From Embiotoca jacksoni (lineage: Eukaryota; Chordata; Actinopteri; Embiotocidae): a DNA stretch of 64,000 bases. Shown here piece by piece: positions 39,570-51,900 of this stretch. Location: positions 7,533,501 through 7,597,500 of the forward strand of contig JAKOON010000011.1 in NCBI GenBank assembly GCA_022577435.1, given 5' to 3'. Each line of letters starts with the position of its first letter. The first letter of the stretch is position 1. The notes below the pieces were generated by a model. That model ran no database searches, was not told the origin of the DNA, and saw only the letters and a list, made by a program, of their open reading frames with translations. The position numbers and the translations under genes are program-made.

Positions 39570-40010
39570 AACTTGTTATTTTCACCGGTGATTCAGTCCC
39601 ACTCCCCTGGAAGAGTCTAACTTTATTTTGGCGGGTTGTTTAAAATGCTCCCCCTCCGCTACTGAAACTCCTGCTGCCTGCATTGCTGCCTTACCTATGG
39701 TTTTCCATAAACAAGCGGGACGTCTTTGAGGAGGAATAAAGTTTCCCCCAGCTGTTGCTGCTACTGCTTGCCTGCACGGGACGTTCACCTGGAGATCCTG
39801 CCGTGGACGTCCTGACACCGGGACATCTCCTACCAAAGAGTCTACTCCGCCACAGCTAACTTCACCGAAGTACCTGCTGATTTTATTAATATGGAGATGA
39901 TGTTTTTGGCTTTGTGCACATTGTGTGCAAAGCGCTTGCTCCACTGTAACAACTTGTTGATGGTGGCCTCGGAGTGGCCGAGCTCATTTCTGGTTGTTGT
40001 TCGATGCTTT
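39570..40010. other. GC-rich island without recognised gene
   Basis: This is one of the few GC-rich segments outside coding exons, flanked by AT-rich sequence. Open frames exist on both strands (120 codons on minus at 39582-39944; 43 codons on plus from about 39891), but neither has a family I know or supporting splice structure. It could be a transcription start of a long noncoding RNA, a distal regulatory element, or part of a dispersed repeat that begins near 39220. Confidence 0.35.
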
Positions 40011-43000
40011 CATTGTTGTTGATTTTTTTTTTTTTATTGTGAAGAAATATGAATGTTGACGTTAGAGTATCATCATGCAGCCTGAAGTGGCTTTCTGGCA
40101 TGTTCCCACCCTGGTTGTTGCTTTTGATTTTTTTGAGGATCCTTATAGCATTTTGTCTCTCTCAAATACTGGCTTACCCCCCGGCGTGGTCATTTTCACA
40201 CAGGCTGCAGAGGTGATGAGCCTCATTCTTACAGCTGAGCATTGGAAATAATTCCGCTTGTAATAGCCTCAGGAGGAGTGATGCAGAATTGCTTTATTTA
40301 CCTCAGGGGAGCTGCCTAGCTGTTAAGTCCTGCTCTGTCTATATTAACACGATACTTGTGTAATTTATGCATTTTCACTCTTGTCATGTTGCATGTGCCA
40401 TATACAAGAGCCAGGCGAAAAGGAAATAAGGCAGTGTAGATGTGGGGGGAAAAGGAACGGACCTAAAAGCCTAGACATGCAGGACATGCTGTAGATTGTG
40501 CTCCACTGATTGCTGCTGAATATTAAATGTCTGTGATGTTTGCAAACTCAGTTTTTGCACATCAAACTCAATGCTTATTTGCTATTCCAGTTCAAGTGGA
40601 GGAAGATGGATGGAGGTGGAGAGAGGTGGTGCACAGAAGGCGGAGTGTGTGAAAGACCGAGAGATTAGGGATCCAAGGCGAGATAAAGCACCTTAAAACT
40701 ACTTGTTCGAGTATCAGAACTGCCTTATCTGTGTTTTTGCATAGTAAGTCGCACCTATATAAGACAAAATAATTCAACATTCGTGTTGGTTTTGGTCTCC
40801 ATACCTGTGTCTTTCATTGCTTCTGATTTGTTTCTGGCTCTGAGGCTGAATCGAGTGTATTATTCTTCACAGAAAGAAATCTGTTTCTCTCTCTTTTTGT
40901 TTGAAACCAGCCTCTTCGATGCACCTTCCTCTGTACTGTTAGGGCTTTGCACGAATCAGTTTACAGCACAGAAAGCCTCTTGGCTCTGGGAAGCCTGAGT
41001 CTAATGTATAGTACAGTATAGTAAATTTGCTTTCCAAGCTTTTTCCTTTGACATGTGTACTGACATCCTGCTGACTACAGACAGAACTTGAATTTAAGTG
41101 GGATTCTTAACACATAATACACTCCATCAGATTTTTTTTTTCCCTGCTGAGGTAAAAGCTGGGAAGTCGACATGGCTATGATTCTCATTCAAGTAATTTG
41201 GAACAGTTTGTTAAGAAGTTCTTTAAAACTAAAAAAATGAGGGTAATTTTGCAGAAGCTTCGGTATGACACATCCTCACTGGAAACATGCCTCTCATTTT
41301 TTTTTTACAGCTAAAATGACTTCACAGCTCTTATGTCAGAAATGAGGAAGAGTCCTGTGGTGCACAGTCTTGTTCAGTTTCCTCTCCATTCATGTAATGC
41401 ACAGCAGGGATGAAGGAGGGGTAGGAGAGTTTGAGCTGTGTTCATTTGGGCAGAATAAAAAGCCATTCAAAATAGGAAAGTTGATGCTTGATAGAGAATT
41501 ATACTTTCTAACCTAACTCTTTTGTTTTTGGTCCTCCAAATGTATCAACAGAAATGAAAAGGCAAACAATACATCACAGACAAATGGACATGTTTGCATC
41601 TTTAATTAGATTCCCGGTGATTTTTTTTTAAATTTTTTTTTAAAATTTTTGCTGAAGAAAAAAACAGAAGCTCTCTCAAACTCCTGAGTCAGAGTGCTCT
41701 TCACATCATGGTCAGTTCAAACAGTTTTATAAATCATAAACAAATTAGTAATTTCTTCATAGACTATCTTTCTTTGACCTGCTTGAAAATAACCGGTGTC
41801 CATGTCTCTGATCTGGAGAATTATGCCAGGGTGAAGTTAAGAAAACACATTTCTATTAACCCCGCCACCTCCCACCCCCCTCCCTGCTGTTTGGGGCAAC
41901 TCTTTTGAGAATTTGTCAGCTTAATGTGTTTTGCTGGAATTAAAAACGTCTCAGTGAGGTGACAGGTTGCGTAACTGTTGCATTTTAAATCTGAAGTGAA
42001 AAAAAAAAACATGTTCTGCGTGACTCAGGCTGAGAGATAGCACTCGTCTGTGCCAGACGAACCGTAGGCCAGCATCGCAATGTCAGAGAGGGCAAACAAA
42101 AACCAAAGCTCTGCTTGTCGAGACATAGAGAGCACTCCAGCGAGACTGGTTGACTTGAACGCAAAATAAAAGTTCTGCACACAACTCTGGAATATTAACA
42201 CATTCACGCAAATAATGACAAATGGAAAAGTATTGACCGTACACACATGTAGAGTATTTGTTTGGTGTGTGCGTGTTTGTATGTTTATGAGTTATGCAGA
42301 GCTAGGACCACTTGACCACACTCATCTAAAACCCTTTGACCCAAGCAAACTGTGAGCTGTCACTTCACTAATGCTAAAACTCAACAACTGCTCTAATATT
42401 CCACTTTGCAGTGTTGCTGACATTTAGAGGATGTTGTCATCGTGCGACACCGCTCTGATTGGTCGAGCAGTGATACGTGACGTGACTGACGTTGCTCTGC
42501 TGATAATCCCTTCATCAAGTAAATCGGAAATGCTTCCGTGATAATTGCTCTGTCTGACACTCAAGAAGCAGAAGAGCTCAGTGTTCTGGTCTCGGCTTAT
42601 TTCTTATGTTGACACCAGAGTATTGGCATTTTTGTCCTCTTCGAGTGTCACTGCTCCTTAATGAAACTTAGATATCTGTTCTATTGAAATATTTGAATTA
42701 TTATTATAAGGGTGCTCCACTTATTTAGCTTTGCACTTCCACAAAGGTAGCTTGCTTGCAACAACACTCAAAAAAAAGGGTTACAAATTTAAGCGGCAGA
42801 GGGCAAGAAATTGTGTCAAGTCCCAAACACCCTCAATCCTACACTTTCCAAAAAAAAACAACTCCACGGTATCTTTCATTAGATCTTCACTGTCTGGAAA
42901 ACCTCCCAAATCTTTCAATCTCACTGCATCAAGGTTATTTACAGCAGAAATCTTCCCCCAGAGCCACAGAAGACATAAAGAGTTTCACAGGCTGATTAAC

Positions 43001-44496
43001 TCTTTTCATGATACTAAACAATATATGTGATTTCTGTGGAGTGTCCCTTTATCAGGCTTGTTGATTGCTTAATATATATATATAAATATACATTTTAAGA
43101 AATCAATAAGCCCCGTTCTTTCCCCGTTTCCTCGGGTCACTCGGGTCTGAGACGCAGACACACACTCAGTGCAATAAAGCATGTCTGGCCTTTTAAACCA
43201 GTTGACACCTGGCAGAGGAAGCAGATGGCTGTTAACAGCCCAAACCCCTGGCAGACCTGTTTAATTCAGAGAACCCCGGTCCTCAAACTGGATCACAGCC
43301 CAGTAAAGTGAAGGGAGAGGTGGAGGGAGCTCATTTGGCTGCCATTAGGGGAAAGCGGATGGCGTTTGTCAGATAGTGAGCGCGGCCAGCAGTGTTGACG
43401 GCGGCCACCTAAGTGGCCTGGACCTTCTGCGAAAGAGCAGGAGGGATCAACAGGGCAACTCCTACGCTACAGGGCAAGGAGCCCTTGGATGGCTGTTACA
43501 TCCCTCTTGACATCATGAATCATGTTAGACAGTCTTTGTGTGTGGATGCAAGTGACAGAGAGATTGTTGTGGGGGTGATGGCGAAAATACTTTTTGCTTT
43601 AACAGAGGAGCATGGAAAATACACACATCTGTGTGTTTTCTTTTCTTTTTTTTAAATGGAAAATATGCGCACTCACACACAGTCAGCACATTGTACTTTT
43701 TGTTTCTCCTTCGAAACATTAGTTCCTCAAAGACACATCTCTAGGGAGATAATACATTCGTTCCAAGCGATGGCGATGAAGATTACAATATCTTGATAGA
43801 ATAGACAAACAGAGTAATTACTTCATGGCTAAAACCTGAGTTATTCCAACGTATTTCCATATGAAACTGCACAACAATACACATCAAAAATAAATGATGC
43901 ATCATTAATCTCATATAGAGGATTATTTGCATGACTAAAGCTATGCTAATATATTCATGTGATATATACACACATCGACGTATGGGTTATTTATGTGTAT
44001 GTCTGAGATTTTCTGTGAGGTCCAGTCAAAACACAGAACCACATGATGTTGGAATGAGTTTCAGTGACGTTTCTGAAGCACGTCGGCTTCAGAAAGTACG
44101 CTCTTGCAACAGAGGTGCGACTGAAATGGTATTTCTTTTTACACAATCTCGAATTTTGCTTTCAACTCAAGAGGCAGACAGACTTGGTGACTATAAAGTC
44201 CAGCTGTCGCCAGCTTTTTCCTCATTTTTTTACTGTTTTGGCCTTTGTTTTTGTTGATAGTCTTTGACCCTCACTCTGGAAATGAGGCATAATCTACTTT
44301 ATCTTCCGCCTCTTTGTTCTGCTATTGCCCTTCCTCCTCTCTCAGCCCTCTCCAGGATGAAAGCAGGTCGTGACTGTTTATATTGAGTTGACGGGCCGAG
44401 CAGTACAGTAGAACAATGTTCAGTCACTGGGTCAGTTTGAACTGGTTCCGCGTGGCACCGGATGGCTCCGCTGTGCCCGTTGTCCTGGTGTCTTTG

Positions 44497-45901
44497 TCAC
44501 AAAAACTCCTCATAGTCCAAGAGTTTGGAGTGCTGGCGGGTCTTCCAAAGGCGGTAGAGGCGGAAGTCGAAGTACATCTCGATCATCTCTTTGCCTTAAA
44601 CAGTAAATGAGACCGGAAAAGTTTGAATTAGGCTTTTAGGAAGCGCAACTTCATCATAGCCGAGAACAACAATAAAAAGCACATTAAAGCACAAAATGTG
44701 AAAACCATAATATGCTGTAGTCTGAGGATTTCTGATGAGCATTCGATGAATATATTGTGTGTATCTTTAAATCCATCTTTGTTCAGTATTATTCTATAAA
44801 AGATTTTGGTAAAGCTTTCAGGAAAGTGAAGCTGAACTTCTTAGTAAGTCGTTTTTCTGTTTGTTTTGATTCTGGGGAAATCTTTGAATTGAATTTTAGT
44901 TTAGCCTGATAACATTTGCTTCCTTAAATTCAGCCCAGTATTTTATCAATCACATTGGTGATTGTGCACCTCACAATTTATGTAAAGTGTCAATACAGGA
45001 GGGAGTGTGCTTTTCATGTAAAGTAACAGTGTGCACGTCGGAGTGGCTGATTGTCACGTGTCATCTAAGGTCTCATCCCACATCCCTAAACTTAAGTGTT
45101 TTTTGGCTATCCCTCAGAATAATTTAGACTCAAAGCGTACTCCATTGATTTCATAGATCAGTGTATAATGTTTTACTGCTCCACCTATGAAAACTGTTGT
45201 ATAATGTCTGTGGTTTGGAGAAAATAACCTTGATTTTGTCTCCAGAGGAGTGCGCTTTCAGAGAACTGGTCTCTTAGGAGGTAGGAGACGTCGAATGAAA
45301 GATGCTAATGAGCACTCATTTTTCCTGTGGAGTGGGCCTTGTGCCATAACCTGGAGTCTAAAGTCTGAAAGACGTGGATCAGTTCCATTAAAAACTAGAA
45401 ATTATAGAAGGATGAGGATGAAAGAGAAGGCAAGTGAGTGTTCAAGAAGAAAATAAACGGATTTGAAATGAAAAGGAAACAGGAAGTGACTAAATAAATC
45501 AGGTTTTTAAACGAGGGAACAGCTGTTTGAGGAAATCCTTCCTCCAGTTATCAGCACTGGACAGATGGAATTTGCCTGCATCCTCTCGTATGTCGTGGAT
45601 GTTATATGTGCACGTGTGTGTGAATTACTATGCATGTGAGACTGCCTGGGACCTTCATGTTTGGGTGTGCTTGTTTGTTCGGACCCACCTTGCGCAGACA
45701 GCTCCAGTGGTGACTCGAACTCAACAGAATAAGGCCTCATCAGATTCTTGAGTTTCTTGAACAGCTGTCGGGCCGAGATAAGAAAGCAAACACCAATTAA
45801 TCCTACTTCACTCGGATACGCTAGCAGCAGGGAAGCCTGCATCCTCAAGACACAACTCGCACAAACATAGAAACACGCGCGCACGCACACGCACGCGCAC
45901 G

Positions 45902-45955
<54 letters not shown>

Positions 45956-48900
45956 GAGGACAGCAATGAATTCAGCTTGTTACTGCTAAACAGATAGATG
46001 CACATTCTGTAGGTAACAAGGACGACAGGAAATGAGATGAGAGCACAAGTTGCAAAGGTATTCTTTTTTTCACCTGTAAATGTTGATAGTGATTTTTCAT
46101 CTATGTGGTCGGTTCGGCCCAGTAAACCCTATGTGGAGAACCTATGGAATACTTTTGTTTTTTTTTAAGACAAAATTAGTAATTTGAAGACATGACTTTG
46201 GGCCCTGGGTGGGAATTTTTCTAATTAAATGGTTGTTCGATCAGTTAAAAGAAATAGTTGATGGAGAAATCAACGTTTAGAATGATCATTATTTGCTGCT
46301 GTAATGACAACATTTTAATTGGAGAAATATTGAAATTATAGGATTTTTCTTGACACTTTTCAGCCCACACAGCAGGAATCGAAGCTCACCAATTTCTCGC
46401 TTGAATTTAGTCATGAAGAATCTCCCATGTCAGAGAAATCAAAGGGCAAACATGTCTTTGTCTTTCACTTTGTGATGTTAGAATGGAGTTGGTAAAGAAA
46501 AAGCAGCTTTCATTTCTTGTGTTTGTGGTCCTTTGAAAAAGATAAAAGACAACGGCTGGATGTCAGATGTGGAGGTGGGAACGTTTGGGGAGATGGAGGC
46601 AATGTGGCTTGTCTGTGGTGTAGAAAGAGCTGGAGGCAAATAACAAATCTTAGATAATGTGTTGTTTGTCGAGGTGGTTTCCTGTCTGTCCTGGGTGGCT
46701 TCTTACAAGCTCTCGGTGGCTGTTGCTGCCAAGGCATTACAAGACAGATGCAGATTTTGTGCTGACAAAACCAAAACAAGGCTGAGAGTCTCTGGATGGT
46801 TGACATCGTTGGAAAACTGGGTCACACGGCGTCTTGACCTGCTCACCTACTGTTCTCCATCAGCAGCCTTTGTTTTCATTCCTCCAAAACAACTAAACAT
46901 TTTTTATTTGCATTTCAAATATAAGAGCTCACCTCCTCTGAAATTGAACAGTGATGACAGCATAGTCCATGCATTACAATAAATATGGCCCAGAACAAGG
47001 CAATTAGAGAGAGAATTAACATGACAAATTCAGCTTTTGTTGTGCTTACAAGTAAGAGTCCTTTAAGATTTATTGTGGGTTTTTTTAATTAATAAAAAAA
47101 AAAAATATTAGGATTTATTTCTCAAACAGGGACGAGGTGGTTTAATTTACCTGCCCATTGAAGTGAACCTTCTTTAACATGGTTGTGGGGTCATGTATAT
47201 CTTATTCATATATATATATATATATATATGAATTTAGGAGCCCATAACTGCACATATTCAAATGCAGTATATGAACATACTGAACATTAGTGAGTGTGTT
47301 ACAATATCTGACCTGAGGCACAAAAAGCTTGATTAGCCTGCACAGAAGCCTCGTCCTGACTCCAATCAACACCTGCAGCATGAATGGAATCTATCTCCCT
47401 ATCAGCCAACATCAGCACCCAACATCACTAATATTTTGGGGTGAGTAAATCCTGCCGTCAAGTCAGGTTCCAATTTCCCATGGGAAGCCTTCCCAGAAGA
47501 GTGCAGGCTGTTATGGCAGCATAAAGTGTAATGCATAAAAGGTGTCCACATATTTTTGGCAATATAGTCTTGCAATTTAGAAGAGGTTCATTGTTGCCCA
47601 AAATGAAAAGCACTAATGATTTCACAGTAGGTAAAATCACCTTAGAAAAAAATTTATGCGAGTCTTCTGCATAGTTCTCGGCAGCATTCATCAATTCTAT
47701 TTTCTAACTGTGATGTTATTGAGAACTACAGTAGACAAGTCCCTCATTTAAAAATGTCACTTTAGGCTCAGGAACTAAAGCCAAACCCTTGAAAAAAAGA
47801 GAAACACACCAATTTAGTTGTTTTGGAGCCACACAATCCTGAAATAAATGCGTGTGTTTGTGTTTGTCTGTCGGGGCGGAGATATCACTGATGTGCAGTC
47901 TGTTGTGCAGGCTGTCCATCAACCCGGGAGAGATCCACTTCATGTAACAAAGCATTTGTTGGCAGACATGACTGGAACAGACAGTTAGGTCAGACAAACG
48001 CTGCTGGCTATGGTGTGTGTCTGTTTCTGCATACTGTATGTGAGTGCCAGCTTGTTCATGTGTGTTGATTGTTTTTGGTGTGTGTGTGTGTGTATGTGGC
48101 TGTGAGTCTCACTATTTGTATTATCCATTACGCAGAATGAGGTAATAGTCACACAGGTGGATGAAGAGACAGAGAGAAACCATTAAAGCCAGGATGATAG
48201 CATGCTGATTGTCAGACAGACAGCGACTGACACGGCGAGCATAAACATGAAAGCAGATGGCTCTATAAACCTTTGGCTTCCTAAGTTATGAAATCAGTTT
48301 GTGTGGCTCCATAACATCATACCTCAATGACAGAATATAGGTATATTTCTAATGACTCTTAACATGAGTGTTTTTTTGCACCCTCTATTGAAACAAGATG
48401 GTCCCACACCCTAACGACAAAATAAAAGTATATGACTCCGACTTGACCTTTTTCGTCTTGATAACAATAATAAACACGTTAAAATTGCAAAATGGTTGCA
48501 GTTTGGTCAGGTTTAGGCACCAAAACTACTTGGTAAGGTTTAAAAAAGGACCATGGTTTGGATTTGAATAAATACATCAGTTATATAATGTTGCATTATG
48601 TACGCAAGTTAAATTAAGTCAGCGTTGACTTTTGTTTTCAAGTTTTCAACAGACAACTTAAACGCAAGAAGACTTGCTAGGAAGACTTGCTTGCATTTAC
48701 CTCGCCTCTGCAAGAGAATACTTATAGCAGCAAATCCATGGACTTGTATTAAATTTCTTGTTTAAAAAAAAAAAAAATGTGTTTAAATAATTAGTGCTGG
48801 TGTGACAGATGCTTTTAGATGGCTTGAAATTGAGCTCTAATGCTTTTTCATTCTGGTGAAACCTGCCAATAAGTAGTCAGGGAAATGGTGAGTTAAGTTC

Positions 48901-51900
48901 TTTTTTGTGTGTGCGAGTACATATGTTGTGCATTAGTGTCTGAATACCTTCTCTCCATTGGGGTTGCCGAGGACATAACATCCCATAATGTGGATCAGGT
49001 TTGGCTCTGGATTCAATTTACTCATAAAGCGACTGAGTCTCTTCCAGAATCTGAACAAAGACAAAGGCTACAGTTACATGGGCCAACTTTTTCTTACCAG
49101 AATGTATTCAAAAATAAATGGACCTTGTCTCATTACAACACATCAAGCAATTAAAACCGTTTAGGTTACATCAAATTTAGTATTTTAAGAGATAAATATG
49201 GGTCAAGCACATGTCACTTTTTTTGTATTGATTTACTGAAACAGTGGTTTTAACAGATTATACTTCTAACTGAAGATTAGCCAATTGTGTTTGCATCTCT
49301 GAAATAGGAAAACTTCACCTATTCAAACATAGTCCACCATGGGAGATGCATCATGTGAATAGTTGTAGACATCGCTTATAAATGACGAACAAAATGTAGA
49401 GGGAGCGTTGTATGGCCACAGTGGAACATCTTTCATTTAATCAAGTGGGAAAGCATTCACAAAAAGAGTCCTGATATCCTGTAAATAGAGCCAAGAGCAT
49501 TTACAACTTTGTTTTAAGGAACTGTGATCCTTTGAAAGCATGATGTAATGCTTTAACCCCATCTTTGAAATGAAATTGACATTTATTTGGTATGAGCACA
49601 TGCTTTTGAATTTGTTATTATTCAGCCTTTGTTTTAATTGTTGATAGTATAAAAGCCTCAAAGAAAATCCAGCCAAGGTATTTATTTTTTCACGTGCACT
49701 GCTCCCAGAAGTTACTATGTTAGTTGTCTAAGTTTCCGCTAATTCTTAGTCTCGTTTCCCATTACGTATCATTATATGTCTGCTTTATGAGACAAAGAAA
49801 GTAAATAGGCGGCATTAATATTCATTAAAAGGATCCAGAAATCTAGCCGTTGCTTACTGGCTCATGTCCTCCTCTTTTTCCACTTTAGCAAAGGTTGCCA
49901 CTTTATTCTTCAGTAAATACAGATGACCAGGACCTCCCTAATAGACACACAATAGAATAAAACAATATAAAGAAATGTCACTCTGCATGCACACATAAAA
50001 CCACATACATCCCCATTTTCTCTCTTCATAATTTCCAGGGCTGATATTATACCTTTTCTATTTGACATCATTTGCATCACATGTACAGTACAGCAGGGCC
50101 GTGAGCGTTAACCAGTAAAACATACAACTCTTCGAGGAATACAGAAATGACTTTTTTTCCTATGGCTCGTACTTGTTCCTTACCTGACAAAAGATGAGCA
50201 TCCTCCAAAACTTGCTTCCTCTCCTGTAAGCGGTGAGCTTCTTGTCTATTTCCTCTAAGAGACAGAAAAGAAAAAAAAAGGGTGGGATTAATGTGAACGA
50301 CCGGGACCGGGAGAGGGAAGGAGAAAGGAAAATGAAAGAGGCAAGTAACGATGTACTGAGAGAGGAGCAATGTGAACACAAAGGAAATCTCTGGAGGGGG
50401 AGTTCAAGTACAGGTGTAATAAAAGATAGCAGAGACACCAGTTGGTGTAATTTAAATTGAACTCGACAGTGTGTAGTTGAGGCAGCAGGAAGTGTCACAG
50501 TGAAATACAACAGATCAGTGGAAGAAATCTAAATTCTGTGTGTGTAAATATTTCCACTGGCATCCGTTCAGTTGCTCTGTGAGCTTTTTACCACACGGAG
50601 TTCATTTTTCTGTTGGTAATTAAACTCCAGGGACCATTGACTGTAAATTCTTCTTTAGAAATAACAAAGTTCTTATAAAAACAGGTTAAAAAAAAAGACA
50701 TTACAAACATAATCCACAGAAACACTCACCCAAAATATCATCAAAAGTTGCATGTTCATGGTCCTGAGAAAAAAAGACATGGCCACCAAACATTTTATTA
50801 AATACAGTGACGAAAACCATCTTTATTAGAAAACAGCTTTTTAAAAAGAAAAGGTTTGTAAGCTTGATGTATCCTTGTCATCCTGTCTGTGCAGCATGTC
50901 TGTGTGTCACTGTGATCGACTCACATAGAGGATGGGAATGATGGAAGGGTCATCTCTGCGGATTATGGTGGGAACATACTCCGCCTTTGGGACTTTAGAG
51001 GAGATCAGCTTCAGGTGGAGCAGAAACAGTTAGAGAGGTTAGATTTGTTGGATATAAGGGTAGGAAAATGTGGAAGATGGAAGAAAATGGAACAAAGTGG
51101 GGGAAAGGGAAGAGAATATACAGCTCTATAATATTCAGTGAAAGAGGTCAGATACGTATCAGGTACTGCACCCGCAAATCATATTGCAGTCCAAAGAGAG
51201 GGGTTATTTTAGCCGAGACCTCCCATCAGTATATACTAAAATAACTATATTTTAAAAAGCTATTTTAATGCCTCATTTACTAAAGAGGGAAAAAAAACAA
51301 ATGAATCCGTTTTTTTCTTTGGTAATTTTGACATTTAATGTTGTTATTGTAGTTCACCTGCATTCACTTCCTTTTGTCTTTGAGTGTGAACACATTAAAT
51401 TATAATCATAAAAACAATACACCAAGAAAGATACACCAGCAGAGATTTACTGTGACATCAATCAGGACCTGTACAGATAAAATCTAAGGAGATCCTCCTT
51501 GTTTTTTTTTTATTGTTTTTGTATCATTTTTAACTATCACATTGCAGGTTCCCTGATGACTCCTCATCCAATGATACATTAAATATATTCGCATTGGATT
51601 AAATCATTTTTAGATCATTACAATGCTGATCTCTTACCATGATTTTGGGAGGTACAAATTCATCTCCCTCACAAGCCAGCCGCTCCATCTCTCGTTCCTC
51701 TTCCCAGTCTACAGTGTCATCCAGGCCTCCTTCATCCAGGGTGCCACAGGAGGCTTGCATTTCTCCGCCTAGAACAGATTATAGGACACCCGTGAGGAAA
51801 ACGTTTTGAAATGATAGGGTGTATGTAGAGGTGGAAGTACGTATATGTAGAGGGAAGGACGTGGCCAGGGAGTGAAGAGAGGTGAGTGCTGAGGGAAAAA

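Larger units (their letters stand above)
36921..44496. other. Space between convergent camkk2 and nsmf, including nsmf 3' UTR
   Basis: No protein family was recognised in any frame. It contains a probable dispersed-repeat copy at about 39036-39200, a GC-rich island at about 39570-40010, and a GC-richer stretch at about 43120-43500 that could be regulatory. The nsmf 3' UTR must start below 44497 on the minus strand. Its end is not clear: an ATTAAA (minus) at 43259-43264 is one candidate. Confidence 0.55.

Noticed and set aside
39582..39944. 120-codon minus-strand frame in the GC-rich island
   Set aside because: No family resemblance, no splice support, and long frames are expected by chance in GC-rich sequence.
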